Source: Tetrapyrgos nigripes
Taxonomy: Eukaryota > Basidiomycota > Agaricomycetes > Agaricales > Campanellaceae
Reading direction: 5' to 3'
Assembly: GCA_013368315.1 (NCBI GenBank)
Contig: JAACJM010000078.1
Coordinates: 62,001-126,000 of the forward strand
Length of the DNA: 64,000 nt
Each line of letters begins with the position of its first letter. Position 1 is the stretch's first letter. The notes beneath the pieces were generated by a model that worked only from the letters and a program-made list of their open reading frames with translations, was not told the origin of the DNA and did no database searches. Positions 10,585 to 22,158 of this stretch are shown in pieces. The translations under genes were made by a program, and so were the position numbers.

Positions 10585-12130
10585 TCAAAGCAATGCAGCA
10601 ACCCCGAAAAACATCGCTAGACCCGAGACCAGACCCAGCATATTACCTGCTCTGCTCGAAAACAAGGTACCAGAGGCAGATGCAGAGTTGGAACCACTCT
10701 GCGTATTGCTATTCGAGTGTGTACTGGAGTTGGATGATGAGGAGGAGGAGCTGCTGTATATAAGGGGAAAAATCGGAATCAACATTGACTCAGTTTAAGG
10801 TAGAAGGCGAGGATAAAATGAAAAGAAAGAAAGAAAAGAAGAAGAAAAGAAAAAGAACACTCACGTCGAAAACACCCTCAGATAATTAATCTCCCAATAC
10901 GCATTATCATAGTTCCTAGGATCAGGAACCATAGCCGAACAATTTGGAGCAATGGAACCACAAGTAGATTGGAAGACTTGATCGTTCCCGGCAAAGGCAC
11001 CACAGATGTCGATGTACTGCACCAACGTAACGAAAAAAAGGACAGTTAACATCCAACGACGAAGATTCTTAAGGACAACGACACTCACCAATGTAATAAT
11101 CTGCGGCCCAAAGATCTTACTCGGATCACACCCACTCGCAGGGAAATACGCCGCAGGCTCCATACTCCAACTCTCGGGATCCAAAGCCCCCTTACCCCCA
11201 ATCCCACTAGGCATCTCCGCACTTCCCCTCTCCCAGAACCACATCTTAATCCCATCGTCATTCCACAGCGTTGCGTACACCCCTCCTCCATTACTATTAA
11301 ACCCCGCACCAAAAGAACCATCGGACGAATCCTGTACGACACATCCGGTATTTTGATCCGTGGTGGGTAAGACGGTACAGTTGTTGGGTGTGTTGGGTGT
11401 GGAGACTTGGGAAAGACCGGTCTGGGAGGAAAAGATGGACGGAGGTTGAACGCAGGATCCAGAGTTGGCTCCAGAGTGGAGAGAGTATTGGTTTTTAGTG
11501 GCTTGGTTGACGTTTTCGATGATGTCGATTTCGCCTTGTTCGGGCCATTTTTGGCCTTGGGTGAAGAGGGCGGGCCAGACGGAGCACTGTAGTTGAGAGC
11601 GTTAGGCAAAGCTGAGGATGTATGTAGGAAAGGTTTGGACGAACCCCAAAAGGCATATGGTTAGCGTCGAAAACCAACAGACTACCCATCGTCATCGTCT
11701 TCTCACTCATCAGATAAACCGAGTTCCTTCCGAAAGTGATATCACCCTGGCCATTGGTAGTGTTATCCACTTTGATAACAGTCCTGCCGTTAGAGTTGAC
11801 ATAGGTGAGGTTGGAAGAAAGAGCTTGAGATTGGCCGAGGAAGTGGACGTTTCCTAGAAGAACGGTTGTTACTTCAACGTAGCGTCAGTGAGAGCCTGAC
11901 AAAAAGCGCACCATAGTTGTTATAGTCAATAACACTCTCGTTGTACTTGAAGCCTTGGAAGCTAAAACGGAAAATCAGCCCGACGAAAAGGAGATGAAAA
12001 GAAAAAAAAGATAAACGCACAAATCAGCTCCACTATAATCCTGTACAAGATTGTACTGCGAAGCTCCTAGAACGCTCGGAGCAACAGCGAGTCCAGCGAG
12101 GACGCTGACGATGGTCGTTTGTGAAAGCAT
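10585..12130 (-). CDS. Glycoside hydrolase family 16 endo-beta-glucanase, GPI-anchored
   Basis: Six exons on the minus strand: 12130-12021, 11961-11912, 11853-11645, 11586-11089, 11016-10865 and 10753-10585, giving 395 aa in one frame. The protein starts with a signal peptide (MLSQTTIVSVLAGLAVAPS). It has the GH16 active site G-E-I-D-I-I-E with Glu142 and Glu147 as predicted nucleophile and acid/base, and typical GH16 stretches (WPALFTQG, VYATLWNDDGIKMWFWERG, SGCDPSKIFGPQIIT, DNAYWEINYL). A Ser/Asn-rich linker and hydrophobic tail (NMLGLVSGLAMFFGVAALL) indicate GPI anchoring. It most likely cleaves beta-1,3(4)-glucans while tethered to membrane or wall, acting in wall remodelling; exact linkage specificity cannot be read from sequence. 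Length and residues are normal. Confidence 0.9.
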
Positions 12131-12791
12131 GGTATCGTAAGACTAAGAGAGTGGGGGTGGGCTGTCTTCGACAGAGGCAAGGAGCAAAGGGAAAAGAACA
12201 AAGGCGGGAATAGAAAACTCCTTCGAGCTTGAAACACCGTCCACCAGTCAGAGCTATAAATAAGAATCGCGGACAGGGGCTCTACTCAGCCGCCAGAGTA
12301 CAATGACCGTTTACATGCCATCGGAATGTGTTTTTGTCTTGTCAGCGTTTCTTCCGAACCCGAGTCGTCCGAGTCGATTTGAGCACCACTATCTTGAAGT
12401 TCCGAACGATCTACTTGAAACCTGTGGAGTGTCTGACTAAAGTAGAGGAACGAAAATTTTGGACAGGAGGTGGTGGTGGTAGTACGGAAGTAGTTTCCGT
12501 TTATGGAAACCAAAACACTTGGGTAGATTCTCAACGACGATTCTCAATGACGAACCTCTACCATTGGGCACTTGGCACACTCTCCGACTGTCCATGCATC
12601 ATGCTAGTATAGGTTTTGTTTTGGTTCTAGACATAAGTGTTCCTTTTGATATCTCGTAGCGTCTTACGAAATTACACTAATAGACAAAAGCTAAAGGAAG
12701 GAAGCCAGTTCTTTCACTATAATCTGTCGCATACACATACATACATACATTTCAAGCTGTACAAGTCTATCGCGTTCTTAAGCCCTGATTC
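12131..12791. other. Intergenic spacer
   Basis: Holds the upstream region of the GH16 gene and the 3' flank of the aldehyde dehydrogenase, which is transcribed in the same direction. Short open frames here have no protein-like character. A small (CATA)n run lies near 12,730. Confidence 0.5.
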
Positions 12792-14908
12792 TTAAACCTT
12801 CAACCCAGAACTGGGCGTCGTCTCCGGAATCTTAATCTCCAAACCTGGTTTACACATGAGATCGAAACTCGCTCGAGTGTAGGGTGGGTAGCGAGAGGCG
12901 AAGATGGGTTCGATTCTATACGACGAGGTGAGGACACGAAGACACGAAGACATGAAGAAAAAGTGACGTCAGACACTATCACTACGACATAAAACGCAGA
13001 AAGTAAAAAAGACAAAGTAAAGTAAAAGAGAGACTCACTCCTTCGGAATCTCAACCGAACTCCTCTGATACGAAAACTCTTCATACGTATACCTCAACAC
13101 CTGTCGACCTTGCCCAGACTCGCCAACACCACCAAAAGGGATTTCGTTGACGTCCAATTGGATAAAAGTGTCGTTGAAGATGATGTTTCCAGAGGTAGTG
13201 TTTTCGCGGACTGTGTATGAGAGAGTGAAAAGAGTCAGTCAAGCTTTCGTGGAAGCTAAAAAAAAGGAATAAAGAAGAGAGCACGCACCCTTCTTCTTAA
13301 ACTCATCATCATCACTAAACACATAAAGCACCAGCGGATGCCCTACTCTCCTCTCACTCCTAACAAACTCAACCGCATCCTCCACAGTCCCAACCTCCAG
13401 CACAGGCAACACCGGACCAAAATTCTCCCCTTGCATCAACGAATCATCCTCTTCTACATCAAACAGCACCGTAGGCTCAATCCGACATGTCTTCTCATCG
13501 GATTTACCACCACAGACGATTCGTCCTCGGGACTGAGAGAGGAGGGAGGAAAGACGGGAAAAGTGGTTGGAGTTTATGATTTTGGAGTAGGAGGGGGAAG
13601 AGTCAGAGAGGGGGCCGGGTTGGTCGGAGGGGAAGCTTGAGCGGAAAGCCTGCTTGAAGCCTTCTTCCAATTCTTCCTTGGCTTTAGCATTGCCTTTGGT
13701 AGGCAACAACACATAATCAGGCGCAACGCAAATCTGTCCTGCATTATTCGTTTTTCCAAAAAACACTCTCTTTGCGGCTAACGCCAATCCTGAGAGGGAG
13801 TCGACTCCACAGGTGTTGGGAGAGTTAAAGTTGGGGTCAATGATTACAGGAGATTTGCCTCCGAGCTCGAGAGTGACGGGAGTAAGATGTTTGGCGGCGG
13901 CGGCGGAGATGATGCGTGCGACGGTGCTGTTGCCGGTGTAGAAGACTAGATAGGACGTCGTCGTCGTCGTCGTTAACAACTCGCACAAAAGGGGAGAAAA
14001 AGATAACATACTGTGATCCCACTTCAACTCTAACAACTTGGTAGTCTCCGATACTGCACCCAGCACCACGCGGAACGCAGATTGGTCGAGGTACTTTGGT
14101 ACAAGCTCGGCCAGGATACCAGCATAATGAGCTGCTACTTCGGAAGGCTTGATGACGCAACAGCATCCTGCGGCGATAGCTCCGAGGAGTGGTTGGAGGG
14201 AGAGGATGAGGGGGTAGTTCCATGGGCTGTGTAATTGATGGTCCGTCAGACAGCGTTGGACATTGGATTTGAAAAACAGAAAACACACAGGAAAGAAAGA
14301 GAGCGAAGAAAAGGGAGACAATGACTCACGCAATAACCAACCCAACGCCCTTCGGTTCCCTATATACTCTCGGCTTCCAACTCTTCTGATGCTCCTTCTT
14401 GATATGCTCCTCGCGATTTTCAACCTTGGCCCATTCAGAGAGTTGTTGAGCGGTTAAGACAGCACGTTCCATGACAGGGTTGATTTCGCAGAGGTAGACT
14501 TCGAAGGCGGGCTTGTTGAGGTCCTGCGCCATATTATTGTGTTATACGGCAGGGTTTTGTGGTGTCGAAGGGAAGGGAGGGGAAGGAGAAGGGAAGAAAG
14601 TGAGAGAGAGAGAGGAAGTCAGTAAAGAGCGGCCGAACGAGGATTCGGAAACACAACCTACCTTCAATATAGCCTCTGCAAACCTCTCATGGTTCTCCTT
14701 AAGCATCCGAGCGAGTTGGAGGATTTGATGTTGTCGCCATTCCAGAGGAACAGTCACCCTCGAGTTGAAGGTCTTGCGTAGCTCCGTGTGTATCTAGACA
14801 GCAACGTCGCAGACAGAGAAGATAAGACACTTGGCAAGAGATGCGCACAAGGCGCATGATGTATGTACACACCTGTTGTATCTCATCAAACGAGGTATAC
14901 GCTGTCAT
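12792..14908 (-). CDS. Aldehyde dehydrogenase, ALDH3/fatty-aldehyde type
   Basis: Seven exons on the minus strand (14908-14873, 14793-14662, 14523-14330, 14226-14012, 13945-13289, 13210-13039, 12915-12792) splice in frame to 509 aa. The enzyme oxidises aldehydes to acids with NAD(P)+. Visible signatures are PWNYPLILSLQPL and AAGCCCVIKPSE (cofactor fold), IFYTGN, the catalytic LELGGKSP box (Glu219), NNAGQIC with catalytic Cys265, GENFGPVLPV, IPFGGVGESGQGR and the ALDH3-type C-terminal RYPPYT. Together these place it with fungal fatty-aldehyde dehydrogenases such as Hfd1. The ATG at 14908 opens a 12-codon first exon. The C-terminal 22 residues after RYPPYT are short and lack an obvious membrane anchor. 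No damage seen. Confidence 0.92.
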
Positions 14909-15454
14909 GGTGAGTCTGGTTTTGCCGGTTTGCGATTTGCGATGAGATGGATGTTGGTTATAGACCAAGGGTATCGAGTAACGGTGGTTTGATTCGGGTT
15001 TAATGAGACGATCATTGTCAACATCAGAATAAGGGAAATTGGGCGAGAGAATGTTCCACATTCCACAGGACCCACCAATGCGCCAATGCGGCTTAGTTTT
15101 GTGGTCAAGTGGTACACGGTGTGTTCCGCACAGGGCATGGTCGTATCAATTAACGGGACCCGAAAGGAAAGGTTTTCCGGGTTTGTTCCGAGGCTGTCCA
15201 GAGTGAGTTGAAGCTAGAGAGACTGCTGAGAGTCAGTGAGAGTCGGTGAGAGTCGGTGAGAGAAAAGAGGCATGGGAACCTTACTAGGGCGGTTAAATTT
15301 TTAGGCGGCCCGGAACGTACCTAAACGCTTGACTCACTCTGTCTGCAATGGATGCGCACCGTTGGCGCACCGACTAAGTGATAGACATCCACGGGGAGTA
15401 GAGTGCAAATCGCTACCCAGACGACAGCCAGCTACTACTTCTCTCCCCACAGAA
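14909..15454. other. Intergenic spacer between divergent genes
   Basis: Upstream region shared by the aldehyde dehydrogenase (-) and the unknown gene at 15455 (+). It contains about three copies of a 10-bp repeat AGTCRGTGAG near 15,229-15,260. No convincing gene. Confidence 0.45.
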
Positions 15455-16152
15455 ATGACGGTCTCTATGCTTGCTACGACTTACGATATCTTGGCCGTCA
15501 TTCAACCGTCATTTGTTCTCTCTTCACTCAACTTGACTGGTAAACGATTCAGAATCAGGATGCACTGTGCACCCTACGTACTCCAGACATTCTCTGTGGG
15601 AAACGATTGGAATTTTGCAGTCTTGTTCGTATGACATTATGTACGATCATTGTGTTACGCTACATATATTGCCTAGGATTTTTGTTGGTTCTCATACCAC
15701 AGAGAAATCTCCCTCAACCTCCTACTAGGATATGGACTCGAACCAGAAGATGTCCCTCGTTTCCTCGCATCCACTCTCTCAAAATTCTCCTACTCCAACT
15801 CACGCCTAGTCAAAATAACCCTCCAACCCTTCCAAAACGCCTTTACCGAACTTCATAATCCGATTTTCATCTTTCCCACCGTCAAACGATTGATCCTCAG
15901 CAAGGGACATCACTACTTCATTGATAAGGTCATAAATTCCGCATTGCTCAATGATCATGATTGGCTAGTGTCTGCTCAACTAAGTATGTGACTTTGGAGG
16001 TTCTGAGAGTGTACAGTGTAGTAGAGCAGTCTATTTTGATCCACAATACTTATTATCCTTCGTGTTCGGTTTCAGAGGAACTCTGGTCTAAGGAAGCCAG
16101 ACTTGCGGCGTGTTTAGGGGCTTCGGTGGTGCAGCATGTCGGCTTGGACTGA
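15455..16152 (+). CDS. Hypothetical 146-aa protein, three exons
   Basis: Exons 15455-15539, 15705-15983 and 16076-16152 join in frame to a 146-aa protein. It begins MTVSMLATTYDILAVIQPSF, continues GYGLEPEDVPRFLASTLSKF and FPTVKRLILSKGHHYFIDKV, and ends VQHVGLD. The middle resembles the Leu-rich strands of fungal F-box/LRR-like proteins, but I do not recognise the family and see no F-box. Splice sites are consensus except the first acceptor, which uses ...CAGAG to keep frame. It could also be the 3' part of a longer gene with unseen upstream exons. Confidence 0.45.
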
Positions 16153-16665
16153 GCGTTACTCAACAAAGCAAGCCCTCCCTTCCATGCTCAGGGTCTAAAC
16201 TTGACCGGTTCGAACCTACCTGCTATCCCTCAAAGTTCTGTAGAGTATGCCTCATCCATGGATCATCGAATTCGTCTCCAAATGCGGCGTCGCATTTTCG
16301 GAGGCTTCCGGACTTGGTCTGGACTTGGCAAAACATGTTATACATATTTAACTTATACTAGTTAACGCATGAACCTGAATCTACTTACTATGTTTCTATA
16401 ATTTGGGACATCCATGGATCATCGTTGAGATACAATGCGCACAGCGACAGGTCCAAACGCCGCTCATGTGCTCACAGCATGCAATATACATATATCTCCA
16501 GATGTAACTCCTACATCCATGGCTGATCATGACCAGAAAAGACGTACCAATGCAGATTCCGAAGAAGTATTTGAGGAGGTCGACGAAGGATGACTGCTCC
16601 CAGGTTCTCTCGATATCGAAAAACCTACCAGTCTCTCTTGTTCCGCTCTACTCAAAGTCTGAACA
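16153..16665. other. Upstream region of secreted-protein gene, copy 1
   Basis: From about 16,400 this sequence matches the minus-strand upstream region of the second copy (35.23-35.5 kb), so the inverted duplication begins here. CATCCATGGATCATCG occurs twice (about 16,255 and 16,410), and AAATGCG..CGCATTT forms a small hairpin near 16,280. No gene. Confidence 0.5.
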
Positions 16666-17137
16666 ATGCAACTCAAGTTCGCCAACCTCCTCCTCACCCT
16701 CACCCTCGGCATGTTGACCATTGCAATTGGTCAAGCTGCAGCTGCTTGTAATACGCGGGATGATTGTGGTGGAAGTGATGTACGTGGCCAGTCGATTATA
16801 ATCTACTAAGTAGTAGTGTTGACCGTTGATACTGATTTCAAAAATTTGCCTCCTTTTTCTCTCTCAAGGTTTGCTGCCGGACGGTAAGAAAGCATCATTG
16901 ACGTCGCCAGTCGCGTTGGCTCTCAAACGGTTCTGCCATACTTACTTACCTTGAAAACATCTTTCTAGAACGTCAATTCATTTTGCATTCCAGTCGACCA
17001 ATGCGTTAATGTAAGTCACGGCTTACGGTAAATAGCCTTATGTGTCGAGTTGACTCTGACATCGTGGACTTTGCTTGGTGTTTATTTGATTATAGGGTCA
17101 ATGCAGTGGCGCGTCCCCCTCGACTTGCGATGGATGA
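16666..17137 (+). CDS. Small secreted cysteine-rich protein, copy 1
   Basis: Four exons (16666-16779, 16869-16883, 16969-17010, 17096-17137) give 70 aa. A signal peptide (MQLKFANLLLTLTLGMLTIA...GQAAA) is followed by a 44-residue mature part with eight Cys in the pattern C-x5-C-x5-CC-x7-C-x5-C-x4-C-x8-C, enough for four disulfides. The second exon is only 15 nt (V-C-C-R-T). It does not fit hydrophobins, which need two CC pairs. It resembles fungal small secreted proteins of unknown target. A near-identical copy lies inverted at 35,228-34,770, with every exon boundary conserved, which strongly supports this model. Confidence 0.85.
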
Positions 17138-17709
17138 TGTTGAGATGTTGGGGAGTTGGGAACTCGGAACTGGGAAAGGACAAAGGGAATGGGCGACGAT
17201 CTTGTTTGGTTGGCGGAATTGAAGTGGTGGTGTCACAGTAGTGGTGGTAGTGGTTTATTGGTGATTTATCTGGGTGTATTTTGGGAATTTGATGTACTGC
17301 GTCCTTATGGATCTTCCTTCTGAAAATGTTGATAAATGCTAATATACGTGAACACAAGAAAGACTCGAGAACGATTCTACCTATCGGATCCCTGTGAAAG
17401 AGCTGCGATAATGCGAGAGAAGAGATACGTGCGGTAGCCCCTATGATCCCGAAGGCAGCGCTCCGGTTAAAATTTCCATTTTGGGCATAACACGGCACAC
17501 GGTCACGTCAACCACCATCACCACTCCTTTTCGTCTCGTCTTTGTCTCTTGAAAGACTCTTTCCTTTCTCCAAGTCCTCTCCTCAAGGCACATACTGGGT
17601 CAGTATCTTGAGCAGTGTCTCAACCAGTGTCTCAATGTTGTAAAATGACCAACTCTTGACGGACTCTATCCCGATCCGACAATGGACATAGCTGCAGTGA
17701 TGAAGGAGC
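17138..17709. other. Duplicated spacer with remnant of the NF-YC-like gene's 5' region
   Basis: 17,220-17,510 matches the minus-strand spacer at 34.7-34.39 kb, and 17,575-17,700 matches the upstream part of the NF-YC-like pseudogene (34.35-34.23 kb). Homology stops where the hairpin-family repeat starts at 17,710. No open gene. Confidence 0.55.
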
Positions 17710-17943
17710 TGTGGGCCACCGCTTCGCGTGGCAGTAACGAGGCCCAAGTAATCAGTTCATGGATGGTGAGCAGCGATGAGTAAGGGTGAAAGATGATGAG
17801 CGTTGCAGATCACGCGTCTTTGCGGCAACGGCCGATGACCGGTTACGGTGATCAAATGGCACCGGGGACCGGTGGAGTTATCGAGCATAGCCACACGCAG
17901 AAACGTCAGGTTATAAGAACGAGACCCTAAAGGGCCTCGTAAC
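17710..17943. repeat. Short hairpin-family repeat (234 bp)
   Basis: Left end TGTGGGCCACCGCTTCGCG then TGGC, a GCCAC/GTGGC stem with an 8-nt loop, followed by AGTAACGAGGCCC. Right end ATAAGAACGAG, CCCTAAAGGGCCTCGTAAC. It replaces the histone-fold part of the duplicated NF-YC-like gene, so it inserted into, or caused loss of, that part. No target-site duplication was apparent. Confidence 0.7.
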
Positions 17944-17944
17944 T

Positions 17945-18391
17945 GTGAATGAGTGTGAGTGGGGGTTTCTGCGTGATTACGGGAACGGGTTTGCCGTTCA
18001 GGTGCGGGGCTGGGAGGAGACGGATCGCCATCGAGCTTTAGTCCAACAGGAATGGGATGAAGGTGGACAATGAGCATGTGGACCGGAACTTGAAGTGTCG
18101 AGTTTCTCGCCGCAGGGCCTGGGTGATATAGTACTACTGGTTCTCGGATCGACGAGGTACGTTGTTTTTGACCTACTTTTCACTGTCTCGCTGTCTCACA
18201 TTTCATCTTTTTCATAGCCTGACCCCCTCCTCGACGACACCAATCCCAACCCTGCTACTACTTATGCCTCTAGCTCAGCTACGAGTTCCATCACGACAAC
18301 CACTACTTCTACAACGACGTCTGAATATAATTCGGGTTCGGATAGAGAGAGAGATGCTGGTGGGGATACTAATAGGGACGGGATAGTGTAA
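17945..18391 (+). pseudogene. Relic of the NF-YC/HAP5-like gene, 3' part
   Basis: GGDGSPSSFSPT near 18,020 matches SSFSPT of the minus-strand copy. A following intron (about 18,158-18,222) leads to a last exon, 18,223-18,391, with DPLLDD and a long Thr/Ser run ending at TAA, parallel to the last exon of the other copy (LDILLDNPQVTNG). The histone fold is absent and in-frame stops interrupt the penultimate exon. This is the damaged duplicate of the gene at 33.1-34.2 kb. Confidence 0.55.
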
Positions 18392-19281
18392 GGTTGTCGT
18401 GAGGACTCATGAGAGGACTTATGATGGGGAGAGGTGTATATGAGAACTGAGACGGACAGCAAGTTAGACTGCATCATCGTGACTAGTACTACTGTACCAT
18501 GTACCTTTTTTCGAGGTTGGTACGATGAAACCTCTGAATTTGAATCAGTTCTAGCAGGTTCTAGCCTTCTATGTAGGTAGACGTGATGGTGTATACATAC
18601 TGGATACTTACTCCAACTGTCCTAATGTCTCAATCTGTCTCAATACACAAGCGGAGGTAAATCTGAAGCCATGCACATGGCGCCCGTACACGTTTGGATG
18701 CCGAGTCTACTATCCGACGGGACGGAGAGGTCGCGGAGAGGTGTCGAGCTTCTCAAGTTCTCATGTTTCGCCGTGTTCTAGGACCGAGGTCAACCAGGGT
18801 CGATGAAATGGATTCATTGAGGTCTGGGAAGGAGAATCGGCCACGTCTTGAAATTTGCTTTTTCTGTTACTTTGCTACTCGTTTTGTGATCTTCTCCCAT
18901 TCATCATCGGTTACAAACTTTACTCTACGCAGGCACGGTGCACACCTATACATCAACTATACATCCATGTACATACGTATCGGACATACACCACGTGCGT
19001 GCGGGGGAGATGTCAGAGCTGTATCAGTCTGTATCTGCGTAAATCTTGCTTACTGTCTCCGGTCCTATCCGGGGACTCGTCTATAGACTATTACAGACTA
19101 TTACTCGTACATGTGGCTCCAATAGTCCTATTCTGAAATTCTGATGATCATGCAGGGACAGAGTGGACCACGACATCACCGCAGGCCCGCATTGGCCAAC
19201 CAACTGATCATCAGTTATGTGGATAGACTCACCCCGAACCAACCCTAGCGCTTACGCGGAACGGCGAGAGGCTTCTATGTA
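18392..19281. other. Intergenic spacer
   Basis: No gene recognised; the short open frames do not look protein-like. A CCGACGG..GGTC tract near 18,710 is similar to sequence upstream of other genes in the cluster. Confidence 0.4.
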
Positions 19282-19516
19282 CTCATGGTCACGGAAAGTG
19301 ACGGTCCCGTGATCCAAACGTATATAAAAAGTTCGAGTCCATCTTGCACACGCAATGTCTGCTTTGCCCCGATCTTTTGCCACAGATGGGTATTAAACAT
19401 CCCAAAGATCAATGGACTGAAACTTGGGCTTAAGTTGGGTATTGTCTAGCTCAAGGTGAAGGAAAATTCTACAGCACAAAGAAGCGTGGGAGACCGTCAC
19501 TTTCCGTGACCATGAG
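19282..19516 (+). mobile_element. 235-bp MITE with perfect terminal inverted repeats, copy 1
   Basis: The ends CTCATGGTCACGGAAAGTGA... and ...TCACTTTCCGTGACCATGAG are perfect inverted repeats of about 25 bp, flanked on both sides by TA. TA target duplication plus lack of coding capacity fits a Tc1/mariner-type non-autonomous element. The sequence is identical, base for base by eye, to 30,878-31,112, so both were mobilised recently. It contains an internal TATATAAAAAG, and its right border plus target creates TATATAAG at 19,517. Confidence 0.85.
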
Positions 19517-20110
19517 TATATAAGAATCTACGTACATATTTAAGAACGCAATAGCGGCTGAAATTGCGGGTTCCTTCCCCATTTCAATTCTCCCAAGGAT
19601 TCTCCTTCTCTCTTCTCTCTTCTCTCTTCCCTTCGGCCCTTGGCCCTCTTCTCTCTTTCCTCTTCTTCGCTCCCCTACTTGCGCGCCTACACAGACCCAT
19701 TCACGGGATACAAATTCGGGACCTCTCGCGTCGCGTCGCGTTGCACAGGGACATTTACATCGGCTTTCGGTCTGATTCTGTAGAGAATATCGTCACTTGC
19801 ATTGCTGTTGTTTTAGTCTTCTTGTGCTTTTATTTTCGTATCCCTGTCCTCGACTCTTTTCTACTCCAGCCCTTGAACTGCTCAACTCGGCTCTCCCTTC
19901 CGTTTGACTTTTCATACCCTTCGCTCTCTATCTGTTACTCAGTCTCTGCTTCTTCTTGCCCTCTCCGAACGAATACGACATCCTAATCAAAAATCAAACC
20001 CAAAACCACTACCAAAAGCAAGACCAATATCATCTCATCTCGCCCGGTCTCGTCTCGAGTTGAAGTTTTGTAAACTCGCAATATTTTGATGCAGATATCA
20101 TTATATTATT
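19517..20110 (+). promoter_or_regulatory. Probable promoter/5' leader of DUF6533 gene A
   Basis: A TATATAAG box at 19,517 lies directly at the MITE border, about 590 bp before the ATG, followed by a C/T-rich leader (19,580-19,680). Paralogues B, C and D have TATA-like CTTTTATA boxes roughly 285-490 bp upstream of their ATGs, so this spacing is plausible. Transcription start is inferred, not seen. Confidence 0.35.
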
Positions 20111-22158
20111 ATGGATCAGGGCAGCAATCCTGGCGCTGTTGTTGGTATCGAGGGTCAGATGTGAGTAGCTCCCTCTTCCTTGTATTTTGTATCCTTCCAA
20201 TGGTCCTTCTTTGTAATGTGTTTTTGATGCTAATCTCCTCCGAATTCACAGAATGGTTCATAGGTATATGTACCTCTTGGGTGTCAGTACGTCGTTCGTC
20301 TACGTCCGCGGCGCAGGCTTTCTTTTTCTTTAGTTTCACAGGACTGACGACTTCTTATCTACCCAAACAAACGTATTACAATACATTTGTAGCAATTCTC
20401 TTTTGGGACTATATTATCACTTTCGGTAAGTTCTACCCACCTCACGGTTCGAAGTTTCATACCTCATTGAAATTGTTTCAGGCGACGAAATCAATTACAT
20501 CTGGACTCGGCCTAAAATCCTATCGTCTTACTGCTTCCTCCTCATCCGATATGTGGCGTTATTGGGGGAGATTCCTGTGACGGTGGTGAAGTTTTCGATG
20601 ATGAGTACTAGTGTGAGTGCATATCCCTGCATATCCCTTCCCCTTCATTTTCATCCCGAGCTTGTACTTCTGTATCTCAATATCGTGTCTCTGAACACAA
20701 ATCCTTTTGCTTTGCTCTTTTTTCAGGTGTCAGTAAATTTCAACTGAGATCAAATCCCACACCTGCCCTTTGATTCTGAACTAGTCTGTTTGTATCTAGG
20801 TGTATGCGATACTATTCCTACTGGATCGTTTGGGTCATGTTGAGAGCTTTGATTGTATACGGTAGGTATACTTCTAAGTTCTAGCCCTTGAATCCTCCTA
20901 TGACACGGTTTACCTGATTTACGCTCACGTTGGCACTGATAGGCTCCCTTTGCTTGCGTATATACGCACTCTATGAACGGAGTCGTCGGATTTTGGTTAT
21001 TATGATTATTGCGACTTTGTTGTTTACTGGGATTAGTACGGTGAGTGTTGCTTACTTTATCCAAATAAGTAACTGGCGTACAATTTGCTGATCTCAATGC
21101 CTCTATGCTATCCATCGCCATACATTCCTATGCATGTACTCTACATCTACATCTATAGTGGCAGGGCTTAGACCAAGATATTGCACGGGTGGAATTTCAT
21201 CCTGAAGGGTGTCTGGTCACTGTACCTCTCGATACGTGAGTGGCTTCGTTTCAACTTGGCAAAAGGTATCTTCATGCTGAACGCTCATCCTCGTCTTCGT
21301 CCTCGACCTTTGTCTTCTCAGTGTTTTCCGTGCGTCTCACTTGTACTTATATCAAATACGTGCTCAATCCGATTCGTCGTATTGTTCCTTCTACCACAGC
21401 CCGACTAATCCCATGGATACTAGTTCTAGCCTTCGACTCCCTCATCTTTTCATTAACACTATGGAAATCATGGTCGATGAGACATTATCATGGCCTCAAT
21501 GCGCAGGTGTCGGACCCATTGATAGTGTTGTTATTTAGAGATGGTGAGTAACTTGCCTACTTACTGTCGAGTGTTTGATGGAGGAATCAGCAATCACTTA
21601 GGAGCGGTATACTACGCGTAAGCATCAACGCTGTCAATTGTTTTCTGTTTTCTTTATCTACTGAGACATCAAAATAAGGCTCCTGCTGCTGGCGACGCTT
21701 GCGAATATAGTAACATACTATGTAAGTCGAGCTCTGTCATGCACATGCGGATTTACTCACTTACATCTGTACACTAGGCTTCCGGGGTATGTACTTAGAT
21801 CATTCGCTTCCTTATCCCATTCATACGTCTTTCTTCTGCTTACCGAATTCCCTTCGCCCCATCCACGCCTCAGGCCTACACCACAGAACCCCTATCCACA
21901 TTCGCATTCAACATCTCCGCGACAATGGTTTCCCGTATGCTTCTCAATCTTCACAAATCGGTCGACGAAGGAATTCTCTCCTCTCAAAGGCTACACGATA
22001 TTGATTTTGTTCCCACTATGTCATGGTCATCGGCAAGTCCTGATTTAGATAGAGAAACAGTCTCGAGTCTGAGGAGGAGGAGTTGGGCTAGTCGGAGTAT
22101 TGTCACATTGGATAGTATGACGGAGATCGATGATGAGATAGAAATAGAAGGTGATTGA
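20111..22158 (+). CDS. DUF6533-type seven-helix membrane protein, paralogue A
   Basis: Exons read: 20111-20160, 20252-20280, 20393-20425, 20482-20612, 20800-20861, 20943-21040, 21159-21235, 21322-21329 (8 nt), 21400-21543, 21602-21617 (16 nt), 21679-21721, 21778-21786 (9 nt), 21874-22158. The product (about 328 aa) carries the DUF6533 hallmarks VHRYMYLLG, LFWDYIITFGDEINYIWTRP, VTVVKFSMMSTS, LCLRIYALYERSRRIL and a final LLNLHKSVDEG tail with acidic end. The family is widespread in Agaricomycetes with unknown function; seven helices suggest a receptor-like membrane role. The join 20612 to 20800 is out of phase by one base, so a short exon with length 2 mod 3 is missing from my model. All other junctions agree with paralogues B-D. 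Confidence 0.85.

Noticed and set aside
16529..16717. Plus-strand frame MTRKDVPMQIPKKYLRRSTK... conserved at 35,365-35,099
   Set aside because: Conservation comes from the duplicated promoter region; the frame runs across the real start codon of the secreted protein and lacks its own support.
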